A DNA stretch of 64,000 nucleotides, from positions 272,834-336,833 of the forward strand of contig NZ_AQPF01000001.1 in the NCBI RefSeq assembly GCF_009846745.1, in the 5' to 3' direction. The notes under the pieces were generated by a model. It had not been told where the DNA came from and did no database searches. It saw only the letters and a program-made list of their open reading frames with translations. The stretch's first letter is position 1. Every line of letters begins with the position of its first letter. Below, one piece after another: positions 8,462 to 16,630 of the stretch. A program made the translations under genes and the position numbers. This DNA comes from Alloalcanivorax xiamenensis (GTDB taxonomy: Bacteria > Pseudomonadota > Gammaproteobacteria > Pseudomonadales > Alcanivoracaceae).

Positions 8462-8833
8462 CTAATCAAACAACAACCTACCTTCCTGAGTATCGAAAAT
8501 AACGAACTTACCGGTCGCCTGCAGCTTCTCATTGATGATCAGGTAATCGTTGAACAAATCCATGTCGGGATCGTCACCGGCCATCTCGAAGCGGGCCGGA
8601 CAACCTTGAGACGGTACACCAAACTCAACGGCAATCTCATGGCTCTCTTCGATAACATGGGCATCGTCGTTCCAGTCGATATTGAGCGTTGCGCTATCCG
8701 TGGTGATACGTATGGCTTCAACGTCACGTTCGACGGTGGCTTCCCCGGACGCCACGACCTCCATGACGAGCGCATACAGTTGGTCCACGGTAAATGAAGC
8801 CTCCGGCTTCAACATGATAAGCGTGTCGTACAT
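8462..8833 (-). CDS. Uncharacterised 123-aa acidic protein
   Basis: Not recognised. It is 123 aa, very acidic and soluble. It opens MYDTLIMLKPEASFTVDQLYALVMEV, has an Asp/Glu-rich centre (LNIDWNDDAHVIEESHEIAVEFG) and ends GKFVIFDTQEGRLLFD. The ATG at 8833 has GGGGAGAG just upstream, so it is probably translated. Size, acidity and location at the edge of a decaying accessory zone recall orphan immunity proteins of polymorphic toxins; this is speculation and no toxin gene is visible. Confidence 0.7.
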   Translation of the reverse strand: MYDTLIMLKPEASFTVDQLYALVMEVVASGEATVERDVEAIRITTDSATLNIDWNDDAHVIEESHEIAVEFGVPSQGCPARFEMAGDDPDMDLFNDYLIINEKLQATGKFVIFDTQEGRLLFD

Positions 8834-8940
8834 GATCTCTCCCCGGCGTCTGGTAGTGAACTCAACGAAGCCCGTCGCCTACCCGTTGATGTATAACCTA
8901 TCTATTCATTGACCTTTCCACACCATTCCAAGGCAGTTAA

Positions 8941-9378
8941 CTACCCAAGCTCCTGGGCAAGCCCGATGAGAATGCCTTCGGGACTCCGGATGTAACAGAG
9001 ACGATACGTGTCTCCGAATTGCGCCACCGTGCCGACGAGTTCCGCGCCGTGTCTGCTGAGGCGGGCGAGCGTATCGTCGATGTCACTCACGGTGAACATG
9101 ACACGCAGATAGCCGAGAGCGTTCACTGGGGCAGTGCGGTGATCGCTAATCACAGGCGGCGCCAGGAATCGGGAGAGTTCGAGCCGGCTGTGGCCATCCG
9201 GTGTACGCATCATGGCAATCTCGACATGCATGTCGCGCAATCCAGTGACGTCATCGGCCCAGCTTCCCTCGACAGGTGCGCGCCCCTCGAGTTCGAGGCC
9301 AAGTTCGCTAAAGAACTCAATGGCGGCATCGATGTCTTCGACCACAATGCCCACGTTGTCCATACGCTTGACGGTCAT
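8941..9378 (-). CDS. VOC/glyoxalase family protein
   Basis: 145-aa vicinal-oxygen-chelate protein. The first module begins MDNVGIVVEDIDAAIEFFSELGLELEGR and carries ALMRTPDGHSRLEL-type metal-site residues. The second module has LRVMFTVSDIDDTLARL and ends with IRSPEGILIGLAQELG. AAGGAG lies at the right distance from the ATG at 9378. It appears intact, in contrast with several broken neighbours. The substrate is unknown; the family includes lactoylglutathione lyase-like and resistance proteins. Confidence 0.87.
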   Translation of the reverse strand: MTVKRMDNVGIVVEDIDAAIEFFSELGLELEGRAPVEGSWADDVTGLRDMHVEIAMMRTPDGHSRLELSRFLAPPVISDHRTAPVNALGYLRVMFTVSDIDDTLARLSRHGAELVGTVAQFGDTYRLCYIRSPEGILIGLAQELG

Positions 9379-9474
9379 AATGTCTCCTTGGCGCGTGTTT
9401 CCGGAGTTAGTCCATGGAAGTGCAGAGAATGTAGGGAGCAGCCCTGTCTTTTGTCTATCTCGAGAAGGTTTGGG

Positions 9475-9864
9475 TCAACGGGGTCTGGCGGCGTTGGCAC
9501 GACGCTTCCGCTCCTGCTTAACCACTTGTTCCTGCCGTTCCTCAAGAGAGTTGAGGCCAAGACATGCACGGCGCACATTGACGGCAGCGCGATCCTCAAT
9601 GGGAAACGGTATAGGCCAGCCCTCTTCATCAGTATCGAACTGAGTGCCATAGTACTGAGGGTTCCCGGATAAAGTGCACACCCGATCCTGAAGGAATGCC
9701 AACTGCCAGCCTTCCGCATCGTCTCTGGAAACGGCTTCTTCCAAAAGACCCGCGCACTCGGCCATGAACTCCGGATCTGAAACGGAATGCTGAGCGATCA
9801 GCCACGTGGCCTTGGCACCGTCCTTCCCCACCAGTGACAATCCGGGCCTGTTTCCATGTTTCTT
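9475..9864 (-). pseudogene. 5'-truncated DUF6624-family gene remnant
   Basis: The readable frame gives about 121 aa from a TTG at 9840, matching the C-terminal part of DUF6624-type proteins: SLVGKDGAKATWLIAQHS, the DRV segment, GNPQYYGTQF and the RRACLGL end. Family-like residues continue upstream of the TTG (HGNRPGLSLVG), but the frame hits a TAG (9867-9865) two codons before them. The next gene ends only about 55 bp further on, so the N-terminal part is gone. I read it as a truncated, probably non-functional remnant; the family assignment is from memory of its motifs. Confidence 0.65.
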
Positions 9865-9920
9865 CTACTTAACGGTCTGATACCGCTACAGCAACAAGCG
9901 ATACCGTATGTGGTTCACAC

Positions 9921-10616
9921 CTATTTTTCAGGAAAATATCGGGTTACCTCGGTCCAGGGTATGAGACGATTTAGCTGGATCGTTTCGAATACCTGTTTGG
10001 CCTTCCTCTCGCTGCTCATCTGGGCCAGCAGGACCAGAGCGCCCTGGTACGATGGAATCCCGCCATTGCTGGAAATTCTGTTGCGATCAACGACAACATT
10101 GCGATCCTCGATCACATTGATTCTGGGGAATTCGCGCTGTAATTGTTTTTCACCACCAGCCCAAGTCGTCGCTGTGTAACCATCAAGCAAGCCCGCATGG
10201 GCGTACAAAAAGGCGCCAGAACAATTGCTTGCCAGCCAGGAAACATTTTTGGCCTGCTTTTTGAGGAATTCCGTTAAATCCTTGTTCTCGAAAAGGGTAT
10301 CCATGACATAAGAGCTGGTTACGATCAGGGCATCCAATTCGGGGTTGTCATAGATCGTTGTGTCCACCGTCAGGCGTATGCCCTCCTCAGTGGTCACTAC
10401 GGAGGCATCTCGATCCACTCCGATTAGTAACACCTTGTAATCCGAGAACCAGGATTTCCGCGTGGCAACGCCAAAGACCTCGGCTGGGGCTGTCACGTCA
10501 CTGCTCAATACTTTGTCGTAGACCAGAATTCCGATGTGCTTTTGGGCGGCTATCGAAGGTGATGAGAACAAAAAGAAAGCAATCAATAAGATTTTGCCGG
10601 CCAGCTTCTTGCTCAT
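9921..10616 (-). CDS. Exported DJ-1/PfpI (GATase1-like) family protein
   Basis: 231 aa. A signal peptide (KILLIAFFLFSSPSIAAQ, cleavage near residue 24) is followed by a DJ-1/PfpI domain: HIGILVYDKVLSSDVTAPAEVFG, ALIVTSSYVMD, and the nucleophile elbow SNCSGAFLYAHAGLLDG with Cys132. The domain resembles the sensor half of GATase1-type AraC regulators, but no DNA-binding domain is attached and the signal peptide indicates export. Its ATG overlaps the stop of the upstream MOSC remnant (ATGA), so it was probably translationally coupled to that gene, whose decay may affect its expression. Confidence 0.85.
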   Translation of the reverse strand: MSKKLAGKILLIAFFLFSSPSIAAQKHIGILVYDKVLSSDVTAPAEVFGVATRKSWFSDYKVLLIGVDRDASVVTTEEGIRLTVDTTIYDNPELDALIVTSSYVMDTLFENKDLTEFLKKQAKNVSWLASNCSGAFLYAHAGLLDGYTATTWAGGEKQLQREFPRINVIEDRNVVVDRNRISSNGGIPSYQGALVLLAQMSSERKAKQVFETIQLNRLIPWTEVTRYFPEK

Positions 10617-11140
10617 AATATGTTGTCCTTTATCTGGCTTGTGAGTTCAGTGGCCTCAACACCTTGGGGCAGGTTCCGCGTTTCACCATTACCAAGGACT
10701 ACCGAATCATGGAAGTGTACGGTCCCGGGTACCACGACTCGAGCATAAACCCCGAATTTGAGGTACGTTTGCCGCGCGATACGCCGTAGAATGCTCGGTT
10801 CCTCCGGCAAGTCGCTTTGCGTAGATGCCACCATGCCACAACGTTCGGTGGCAGCACACACTTCCAGTTCGATTTTCTCTCCCACGCGCAACCGCTTACC
10901 CAACCAAGTCTGCTCGACCAAATCAGCACCTGGAACGTCGATGACCAGGTTGGGGCGGAAGCGCCGGGTGTTCTTACCGCTTCCAAACCTTCCCTCGGTA
11001 TCTCTAACGGTGAACAGGCGATCCCCGCCGACACCACGCTCCGTCATCCGAAGCGTTTTGCACCGATCGCCCAGCATCGATTTGACGGGATAACGCCACA
11101 GCTAGCCGACGGTTCCGATTGATGTCACTGGCGTCTCCAT
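10613..11140 (-). pseudogene. MOSC-domain protein with amber codon and apparent internal deletion
   Basis: MOSC proteins are molybdenum-cofactor-sulphurase C-terminal-type enzymes of Moco-linked chemistry. From the ATG at 11140 the frame reads METPVTSIGTVG, then TAG (11104-11102), then LWRYPVKSMLGDRC, the conserved family start, so a nonsense codon splits the N-terminus. The longest uninterrupted frame begins at 11077, after the conserved WRYPVKSM. In addition FGSGKNTRRF joins directly to RPNLVIDVPG. In relatives I recall, a domain of very roughly 80 residues lies between two RRF motifs, so an in-frame deletion is likely. Both point to a pseudogene. It overlaps the DJ-1-like gene by 4 bp. Confidence 0.75.
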
Positions 11141-11258
11141 GTCATCTTTTACTGCGTAAGTAAGAGTATATTCAGAACGATACGTTGGCCTAAGAAGGTC
11201 AGGATTTTTTTGACTTTTGTGATCAAGTTGAACGGGCTTAACTATGTTATGCTCGCTT

Positions 11259-11993
11259 CTAACGCCTCAATAATCGGCTGAAAAAGCTCCGCTTTTTCTG
11301 ATTAATCAAATCGCCAGGTTGCCATTCATGGGTGCCAAAACGGGCTTCTTTTATGTGTTCGGACCACACATCAACTCCGACACCTTTAGTCAAAGCAGCG
11401 ATGATGGACGTAGCGCGCTGATTCAGTTCATAAACCGCTGTAATCAAGCCGTCCTTTGGCAGCTTAATGTTTTCATGCTCTTCGCCTTCATCGGGGTCGA
11501 GCTGCCTGAAATAGAAAAAAATATCGTCGGCCGCGACATGAATTTCCCAGCCCTGATCCGCATCCCAGTATACTTTGTCGGGATCATTGTAGGATTCAAG
11601 AGCAAAGAAGAAGCGCTGCATTTCATTTAGTGAATCATACCAAGGAAACGAGATTGTGCTTTCTTCATTCTTGTCCCGCAGCCAAAGCCGAATCCAGAAG
11701 TATGATCGAATAGAATTAAAGTCCTTTCCGTGGCTAGCGGCCTTTTCAACTATCTGCCTATAGAAGAGGGTCAACTCCTCTTCATGACCCATTACTTCAG
11801 ACGTTCTGGCAATGGATTCCGCTTCTCGCTTGAAGCCCGGCAACTTGTTTTTATCCTCATACTCCTTGTTTTGAATTTGGGAAATATTATTTGGGTCGCC
11901 TGTGTAGAATGAATCCGAGATCAGAAATCCTATCTCGATATCAAGCGTATCGAGCTCTTTCGATCTTTGTTTCCAATCCATTTCTTTTGGCAT
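11259..11993 (-). CDS. Uncharacterised protein in the AT-rich accessory segment
   Basis: Not recognised. From the ATG at 11993 (MPKEMDWKQRSKEL) the protein is 244 aa. The frame stays open upstream to 12089 and would allow a TTG start at 12068, giving 269 aa. It is soluble and charged, rich in aromatic residues (SYFWIRLWLRDKN, MQRFFFALESYNDPDKVYWDADQG, DDIFFYFRQLDPDEGEEHE), with a basic end (KKRSFFSRLLRR). Base composition is clearly lower in GC than the surrounding chromosome, suggesting acquisition. It lies in the same frame as the upstream 98-aa gene, separated by one TAA. Confidence 0.65.
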   Translation of the reverse strand: MPKEMDWKQRSKELDTLDIEIGFLISDSFYTGDPNNISQIQNKEYEDKNKLPGFKREAESIARTSEVMGHEEELTLFYRQIVEKAASHGKDFNSIRSYFWIRLWLRDKNEESTISFPWYDSLNEMQRFFFALESYNDPDKVYWDADQGWEIHVAADDIFFYFRQLDPDEGEEHENIKLPKDGLITAVYELNQRATSIIAALTKGVGVDVWSEHIKEARFGTHEWQPGDLINQKKRSFFSRLLRR

Positions 11994-12089
11994 GAATGTA
12001 ACCTGTCTGCTAATCCGAGATAGTTTTGTTAATGGAACTCCTTCGCCACGGCCTGCAAGAAAAGACAAAGGAAAAGCCGGGCCTCGGGT

Positions 12090-12386
12090 TTACGAGCGCC
12101 ACGTTCTTATTGCTTCAATGACCCGCTCTTTATGTAGGGACGAAATGTCACGCCCCTTGTAGATCGATTTGCTGACTTTGAGGATCGGTGCGCTGTTATG
12201 GATGTCCTCGGAAAGTCCGTTCAGATAATCCCGACCATGCCGCTGATACTCTTGCATTTCATCAGGCGTCAACTGGATGAGGACGTTATAGCTGACAAAG
12301 CTATGGTGACAGTTTACATCCAATAGCAGATCCCCTGAGTCTTCAAGAAGAAACCATCGATAGGGTTCGTGGTCGAGAACTTTCAC
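12090..12386 (-). CDS. Uncharacterised 98-aa protein in the AT-rich segment
   Basis: Not recognised. 98 aa from a GTG at 12386 with GAGG about ten bases upstream. It opens MKVLDHEPYRWFLLEDSGDL and has a central YNVLIQLTPDEMQEYQRHGRDYL. The composition suggests a small soluble alpha/beta protein. Its TAA stop (12092-12090) is in frame with the next gene, whose open frame starts immediately afterwards, so the two could be halves of one former gene or simply adjacent. Low GC compared with flanking genes. Small immunity-type proteins look like this, but nothing proves it. Confidence 0.6.
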   Translation of the reverse strand: MKVLDHEPYRWFLLEDSGDLLLDVNCHHSFVSYNVLIQLTPDEMQEYQRHGRDYLNGLSEDIHNSAPILKVSKSIYKGRDISSLHKERVIEAIRTWRS

Positions 12387-12486
12387 GCTTGCCGCCTCTT
12401 GGTGTTCGAGTGAATGAGTCTGTGTCTGTGGGGGAAGATATGCCTTTCTTTTTACGAAAAACAGAAAATCATACAGTGATTAATTG

Positions 12487-12739
12487 TTAAAGGCCTTGGT
12501 CGCGAAATTCGATTTGAATGGTTTTTCTGATATTGGGGAAAATTAATCTGAATGCTATTTGGCCTTTGATGGTGTCATATACAGGTAAAAGTTCCTCTGC
12601 GATATTATTGCTTTGACCAATATTGATTGCTCGTATTGTGTTTTCTGGGACTTCAACGTCCAGAGATCTCCGGCCCGTTACGCCTTTGACCTTTAGTATT
12701 TTTGGGAATGGACGTTTACTTCCATGAGACTCCCTCGAT
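12487..12739 (-). pseudogene. Headless 3' gene fragment directly after the MATE gene
   Basis: On the minus strand one frame reads about 80 codons with no start codon and ends at TAA (12489-12487). It includes RRSLDVEVPENTIRAI, NIGQSNNIAEELLPVYDTIK, then IAFRLIFPNIRK and FRDQGL. The frame has no ATG, GTG or TTG after the MATE stop, so it cannot be a normal gene. The protein-like composition suggests the C-terminal end of an unknown gene truncated at a junction abutting the MATE gene, where GC content also jumps. It accounts for the otherwise gene-free gap 12387-12739. Confidence 0.45.
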
Positions 12740-14038
12740 TTACATTGCCCGCCGCCGCCAAACCCAGGCCATCAGCAGTCCCCGGCTGGCCATCCAGATA
12801 TTCATCGCCAGCCACAGGCCGTGGTTGTCCAGCGGGCGGGTGAGCCACCAGACGGGGAAGAACAGCAGCGTGGCCACCAGCATGGTGTTACGCATTTCCC
12901 GGGCCAGGGTGGCGCCGACGAAGACGCCGTCGAGCCAGAAGCCGGCGCTGGCGGTGAGGGGCAGCAGCAGCATCCAGGGCAGGTAGTGGGTAGCGGTGTC
13001 GCGAATGGCGGACAGATCGCTGAGCAGGTGGATCAGCGGCACGCCGCCCAGGGCAAAGCCGATCAGGGCGATCGCCGCCACTATCAGTGTCCACAGTCCG
13101 GTGCGGCGTACCGCTTGATGAAGCTCCGTGGTCCGGCCTCGTCCCAGGGCGTCGCCCACCAGGGCCTCGGCGGCGTTGGCGAAGCCGTCCAGAGTGTTGC
13201 TCAGTAGCAGCAGAAAGGTGATCAGCACGGCGTTGGCGGCGAGGATGGTGTCGCCGAGACGGGCGCCCTGGGCGGCGAAAAAGAAGAACACTGTTAGCAG
13301 GGCCACGGTGCGCAGGAAGATATCCCGGTTCACCGCCATCAGCCGGATCATCGGCGCCGCCTGGAGCAGCAGGTGCCTTGGCAGGGCCCGCCAGGCTTCG
13401 CCAAAGATATGCCGACGCAGCCAGAACAGGCCGCCGGCGAGGCCGATGTACTCCGCCGCCGAGCTGGCCGCGGCCACGCCGCGCACATCGAAGTGCCAGA
13501 CCTGCACCAGCAGCACATCCAGCAGGGCATTACTGCTGTGCATCAGCAGAGTCATTTTCAGCGGCACCCGGGTGTTATGCATGCCGATGGCGAAGCCGAT
13601 CAGGGCGAAGTTGGCCAGCGCCGCCGGGGCGCCAAGAATACGCAGGTTGATGTAGTCCCTGGCCAGGGCTTGTACCTCGGCACTGCCGCCGAGTAGCCAC
13701 AGCGACAGTTCGCGCAATACCGGCTGCAGCAGGATCAGGGCGACACCAATGGCGACGGAGAGAAGCAAGGCCCGCAGCAGTACCACCAGAGTATTGTCGC
13801 CGGCGCCGCGCGCCTGGGAGGTGAAGCCGGTGGTGCCCATGCGCAGGAAGTTGAAGGAGAAATAGAGGAACATGAACACGTTGCCGCCCAGGGCCACCGC
13901 CGCCAGGAACACCGGCGACGACAGATGGCCGACCACGGCGGTGTCCACCAGGCCCAGCAAGGGGGCGGTGGCGTTGGATAGTAGCAAGGGCCAGGCCAGC
14001 GCCCAGATACGCCGGTCCAGGTTGGCGTCGCGGTTCAT
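12740..14038 (-). CDS. MATE-family multidrug/DinF-like efflux protein
   Basis: 432-aa polytopic transporter of the MATE superfamily, close to DinF-type members: MNRDANLDRRIWALAWPLLLSNATAPLLGLVDTAVVGHL at the start shows the classic first repeat, and about twelve hydrophobic segments follow. It exports cationic or toxic compounds using a Na+ or H+ gradient. The ATG at 14038 lies one base after the znuB stop (TGACATG), so it is translationally coupled to the zinc importer genes and probably Zur-controlled with them. A longer start at 14074 is less likely since it overlaps znuB. This operon membership is unusual. Confidence 0.9.
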   Translation of the reverse strand: MNRDANLDRRIWALAWPLLLSNATAPLLGLVDTAVVGHLSSPVFLAAVALGGNVFMFLYFSFNFLRMGTTGFTSQARGAGDNTLVVLLRALLLSVAIGVALILLQPVLRELSLWLLGGSAEVQALARDYINLRILGAPAALANFALIGFAIGMHNTRVPLKMTLLMHSSNALLDVLLVQVWHFDVRGVAAASSAAEYIGLAGGLFWLRRHIFGEAWRALPRHLLLQAAPMIRLMAVNRDIFLRTVALLTVFFFFAAQGARLGDTILAANAVLITFLLLLSNTLDGFANAAEALVGDALGRGRTTELHQAVRRTGLWTLIVAAIALIGFALGGVPLIHLLSDLSAIRDTATHYLPWMLLLPLTASAGFWLDGVFVGATLAREMRNTMLVATLLFFPVWWLTRPLDNHGLWLAMNIWMASRGLLMAWVWRRRAM

Positions 14039-14039
14039 G

Positions 14040-14825
14040 TCAGGCCGGTGGCCGGCGCAGTAGTGTGAGGACAAACAGCGCCGCGGCGGCTACCACGATG
14101 GACGGCCCCACCGGGGTGTCCGCGTACCAGCTCATCGCCATGCCCAGGGTCACCGACAGCAGTCCGAGCACGCTGGCGCGCATGGCCATTTGCTCCGGGG
14201 TGCTGGACAGGCGCCGGGCGCCGGCGGCGGGAATCACCAGCAGGGAAGTGATCAGCAATACGCCCACGGTGCGGATGGCGCCGGCGATCAGCAGTGCCAG
14301 CAGCAGCATCAGCAGCAAGCGGGTAAAGGCGACGGGCACGCCTTCCACCTGGGCCAGTTCCTCGTTCACGGTGATGCTCAACAGGGCGCGCCATTGCCAG
14401 ACTACCAGGGCGATGATCAATGCCGCGCCGGCCCACAGCGCGAGCACGTCGTTCCAGGTCACCGCCAGCAGGTCGCCGAACAGATAGGCCATCAGGTCCA
14501 CCTGCACGCTTTGTTGCACGCTCAGGCTGATTACCCCGAGGGCCAGGGTGGTATGGGCGACGATGCCGAGCAGGGTGTCTCCGGCGATCTGTCGTTGCTG
14601 CTGCAGGCCGGTCAAAGCCAGGGCGATGGAAAGGCAGGCCACCACCACTGCCAGGTACAGGTTCACGTCAAGGGCCAACGCGAGGGCGGCGCCGAGCAGG
14701 GCGCCGTGGGCCAGGGTGTCGCCGAAGAACGCCATCCGCCGCCATACCACGAACGAGCCCATGGGGCCGGAGACCAGAGCCACCGCCAGGCCGGCCAGCA
14801 GCGAGGGAAGCAACAACTCAATCAT
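14040..14825 (-). CDS. znuB: Zinc ABC transporter permease ZnuB
   Basis: Membrane permease of the high-affinity Zn2+ importer (ABC-3 family), 261 aa from the ATG at 14825 (MIELLLPSLLAGLAVAL). Typical motifs are VVWRRMAFFGDTLAHGALLG near the N-terminus and VGVLLITSLLVIPAAGARRL in the C-terminal half, among about seven to eight helices. Its start lies inside the end of znuC (8-bp overlap), so the two are coupled. With znuC and the divergent znuA it forms a complete importer. Confidence 0.94.
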   Translation of the reverse strand: MIELLLPSLLAGLAVALVSGPMGSFVVWRRMAFFGDTLAHGALLGAALALALDVNLYLAVVVACLSIALALTGLQQQRQIAGDTLLGIVAHTTLALGVISLSVQQSVQVDLMAYLFGDLLAVTWNDVLALWAGAALIIALVVWQWRALLSITVNEELAQVEGVPVAFTRLLLMLLLALLIAGAIRTVGVLLITSLLVIPAAGARRLSSTPEQMAMRASVLGLLSVTLGMAMSWYADTPVGPSIVVAAAALFVLTLLRRPPA

Positions 14826-15597
14826 GGTGGTGCTCCCCGTGATCATGGTGTTCAGGATTATCGTGCACATGACCGTGCAGATCGTGGGCGTGATCGTGGT
14901 CGTGGGTGTACAGCGCCAGATTGGGGGTGCCGGCGCGGGGCCCGAACAACTCGTGATAGGCCGGGTCCCGGCTCACCGATTCCGGGGTACCAGAGCAGCA
15001 CACGTGATGTTGCAGGCACACCACTTGATCGGTACGGGCCATCACCAGGTGCAGATCGTGGGAGATTAGCAGGATGCCGCAGCCGGTGCTTTCGCGCACC
15101 TCGCTGAGCAGGCCGTAGAGAGCGTCCTGGCCAGCCACGTCCACGCCCTGGGCCGGTTCGTCCAGCACCAACAGGTCCGGTTTGCGCAGCAGCGCGCGGG
15201 CCAGCAGCACCCGTTGCAATTCACCTCCGGAGAGCCGTCGCACCGCCCGGCGGCGCAAGTGGGAGACGCCGGTGCGGGCCAGGGCCTCGCGGCGGTGGCG
15301 GGTACGGCCCGGCGCGGCGAGCCAGAGGAAACGATCGACGGTGAGCGGCAGGCTCTCGTCCACTTGCAGGTGCTGGGGCATGTAGCCGATGCGCAGACCC
15401 GGTCGGCGCCAGACACGGCCATGATCCGGCGTTTGCAGGCCCAGCACGACGCGCGCCAGGGTGCTCTTGCCGGCGCCGTTGGGGCCGATCAGAGTGGTGA
15501 TGCCGCCTGGATTCAGGGTCAGGGATACCCGCTCCAACACCGGCTCCGCGCCGAAGGAGAGGGAAACATCATCCAGTTGCACCAATGCCGTGCTCAT
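14818..15597 (-). CDS. znuC: Zinc ABC transporter ATP-binding protein ZnuC
   Basis: Cytoplasmic ATPase of the zinc importer, 259 aa. Walker A is GPNGAGKST, the signature is RLSGGELQRVLLARAL, Walker B is LLVLDEPAQGVD, and a switch His occurs in LLISHDLH. The C-terminus is a long His/Asp tail (HDHDHAHDLHGHVHD and on to EHHHD), typical of zinc transport components. The gene is divergent from znuA across about 90 bp that hold a Zur-like site. In Pseudomonas aeruginosa zur lies beside znuC; no zur is present here. Confidence 0.95.
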   Translation of the reverse strand: MSTALVQLDDVSLSFGAEPVLERVSLTLNPGGITTLIGPNGAGKSTLARVVLGLQTPDHGRVWRRPGLRIGYMPQHLQVDESLPLTVDRFLWLAAPGRTRHRREALARTGVSHLRRRAVRRLSGGELQRVLLARALLRKPDLLVLDEPAQGVDVAGQDALYGLLSEVRESTGCGILLISHDLHLVMARTDQVVCLQHHVCCSGTPESVSRDPAYHELFGPRAGTPNLALYTHDHDHAHDLHGHVHDNPEHHDHGEHHHD

Positions 15598-15623
15598 AAC
15601 GGGCCCATTCTTAAAAGCCGTGA

Positions 15624-15638
15624 TGATATACTATTTCA
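15624..15638. promoter_or_regulatory. Candidate Zur box between znuC and znuA
   Basis: TGATATACTATTTCA matches the inner gammaproteobacterial Zur pattern TGTTATAnTATAACA at 11 of 14 defined positions. It is the only AT-rich dyad-like stretch in the 91-bp divergent znuC/znuA gap, where one Zur dimer pair could repress both directions. Confidence 0.55.
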
Positions 15639-15688
15639 CTTGTTCCGAGGCGCTTGGCGTCCGGTTTTGCTGCTTTCGGGAATGCCCC

Positions 15689-16552
15689 ATGCGCTGCTTC
15701 TTGTTGATCCTGCTATTCCTGGCGGGGTTGCCGGTTTCGTCACCGGTTGCCGCCGCCACCATTGTCGCCAGTGTCGAGCCGCTGGCCATGGCGTTGCGCC
15801 AACTGTATGGCGACCAGGCCGAGGTGGTCACGCTGCTGGCGCCGAATCAGAATCCGCATCATTTGTCGCTGTCGCCACGCCAGGCGCTGGCAGTACGGGA
15901 CGCGGACCTGGTGGTGTGGCTTGGCGAGGACGCCGAGCCTCCGGTGGCGACGCTGATCCGGCGCCGCTCCGGTCCCAGTCTGGCGTTGGCGGATCTGCCG
16001 GGCGCCGAAGTACGTGACGGCACCGCCGGCCACGACCATACCGACGACCACGCCGGCCATTCGCACAGCCAGATCGATCCGCATTTGTGGCTGGGGGTGC
16101 TGTTGGCCCGGGCGCTGTCGGAGCAGGACAGGGTGCCCTTACCCGCGACGGAGCCAGGCCGCTTCATTGCCGCGCTGGATGTCGCCGAGCAGGCCATCGC
16201 CACGCGCCTGGCGCCGCTGCAACAGCGGCCCTGGCTGACCTATCATCACCCCTACGCTTATTTTCAACACCACTTCGGCCTGGCCGACCCGCTGGTGATC
16301 AGCGAGCAGTTGGGGGCGGGGCCGAGCAGCCGCCGTTTCGTCCTGCTGGCGGCAGGGATCAGCAAAAGCGATATTCGCTGCGCCTTGCTGGAGCCGGAAG
16401 CCCAGGGGCAGCTGGTGAAACGGCTGTGCCCGGAGTGTGAGCTGATCAGGCTGGATCCGTTGGGCCGGGACCACACCGACAGTGGTTACAGCGACTGGCT
16501 GGAACAGGTGGTCACCCCCGCCTTCTCCGCCTGCTTGCAAGCGGGACAGTGA
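15689..16552 (+). CDS. znuA: Periplasmic zinc-binding protein ZnuA
   Basis: Cluster A-I solute-binding protein of the zinc importer, 287 aa. The signal peptide is MRCFLLILLFLAGLPVSSPVAAA with cleavage near residue 23. Metal-site histidines include the NPHHLSLSP segment (H57/H58). A His-rich flexible loop is present at about residues 115-126 (HDHTDDHAGHSH), and YHHPYAYFQHHFGL lies further on. The start at 15689 has GGGA about nine bases upstream; the ATG seven bases earlier is out of frame. It is divergent from znuCB. Confidence 0.93.
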   Translation: MRCFLLILLFLAGLPVSSPVAAATIVASVEPLAMALRQLYGDQAEVVTLLAPNQNPHHLSLSPRQALAVRDADLVVWLGEDAEPPVATLIRRRSGPSLALADLPGAEVRDGTAGHDHTDDHAGHSHSQIDPHLWLGVLLARALSEQDRVPLPATEPGRFIAALDVAEQAIATRLAPLQQRPWLTYHHPYAYFQHHFGLADPLVISEQLGAGPSSRRFVLLAAGISKSDIRCALLEPEAQGQLVKRLCPECELIRLDPLGRDHTDSGYSDWLEQVVTPAFSACLQAGQ

Positions 16553-16630
16553 TATTGGCCCGGCCGGGCCCATTGAGCGCGGCGCCGAAACCGGTATGCT
16601 GATGCGCTTGTTTGAATAAGAGCAGAGCGG

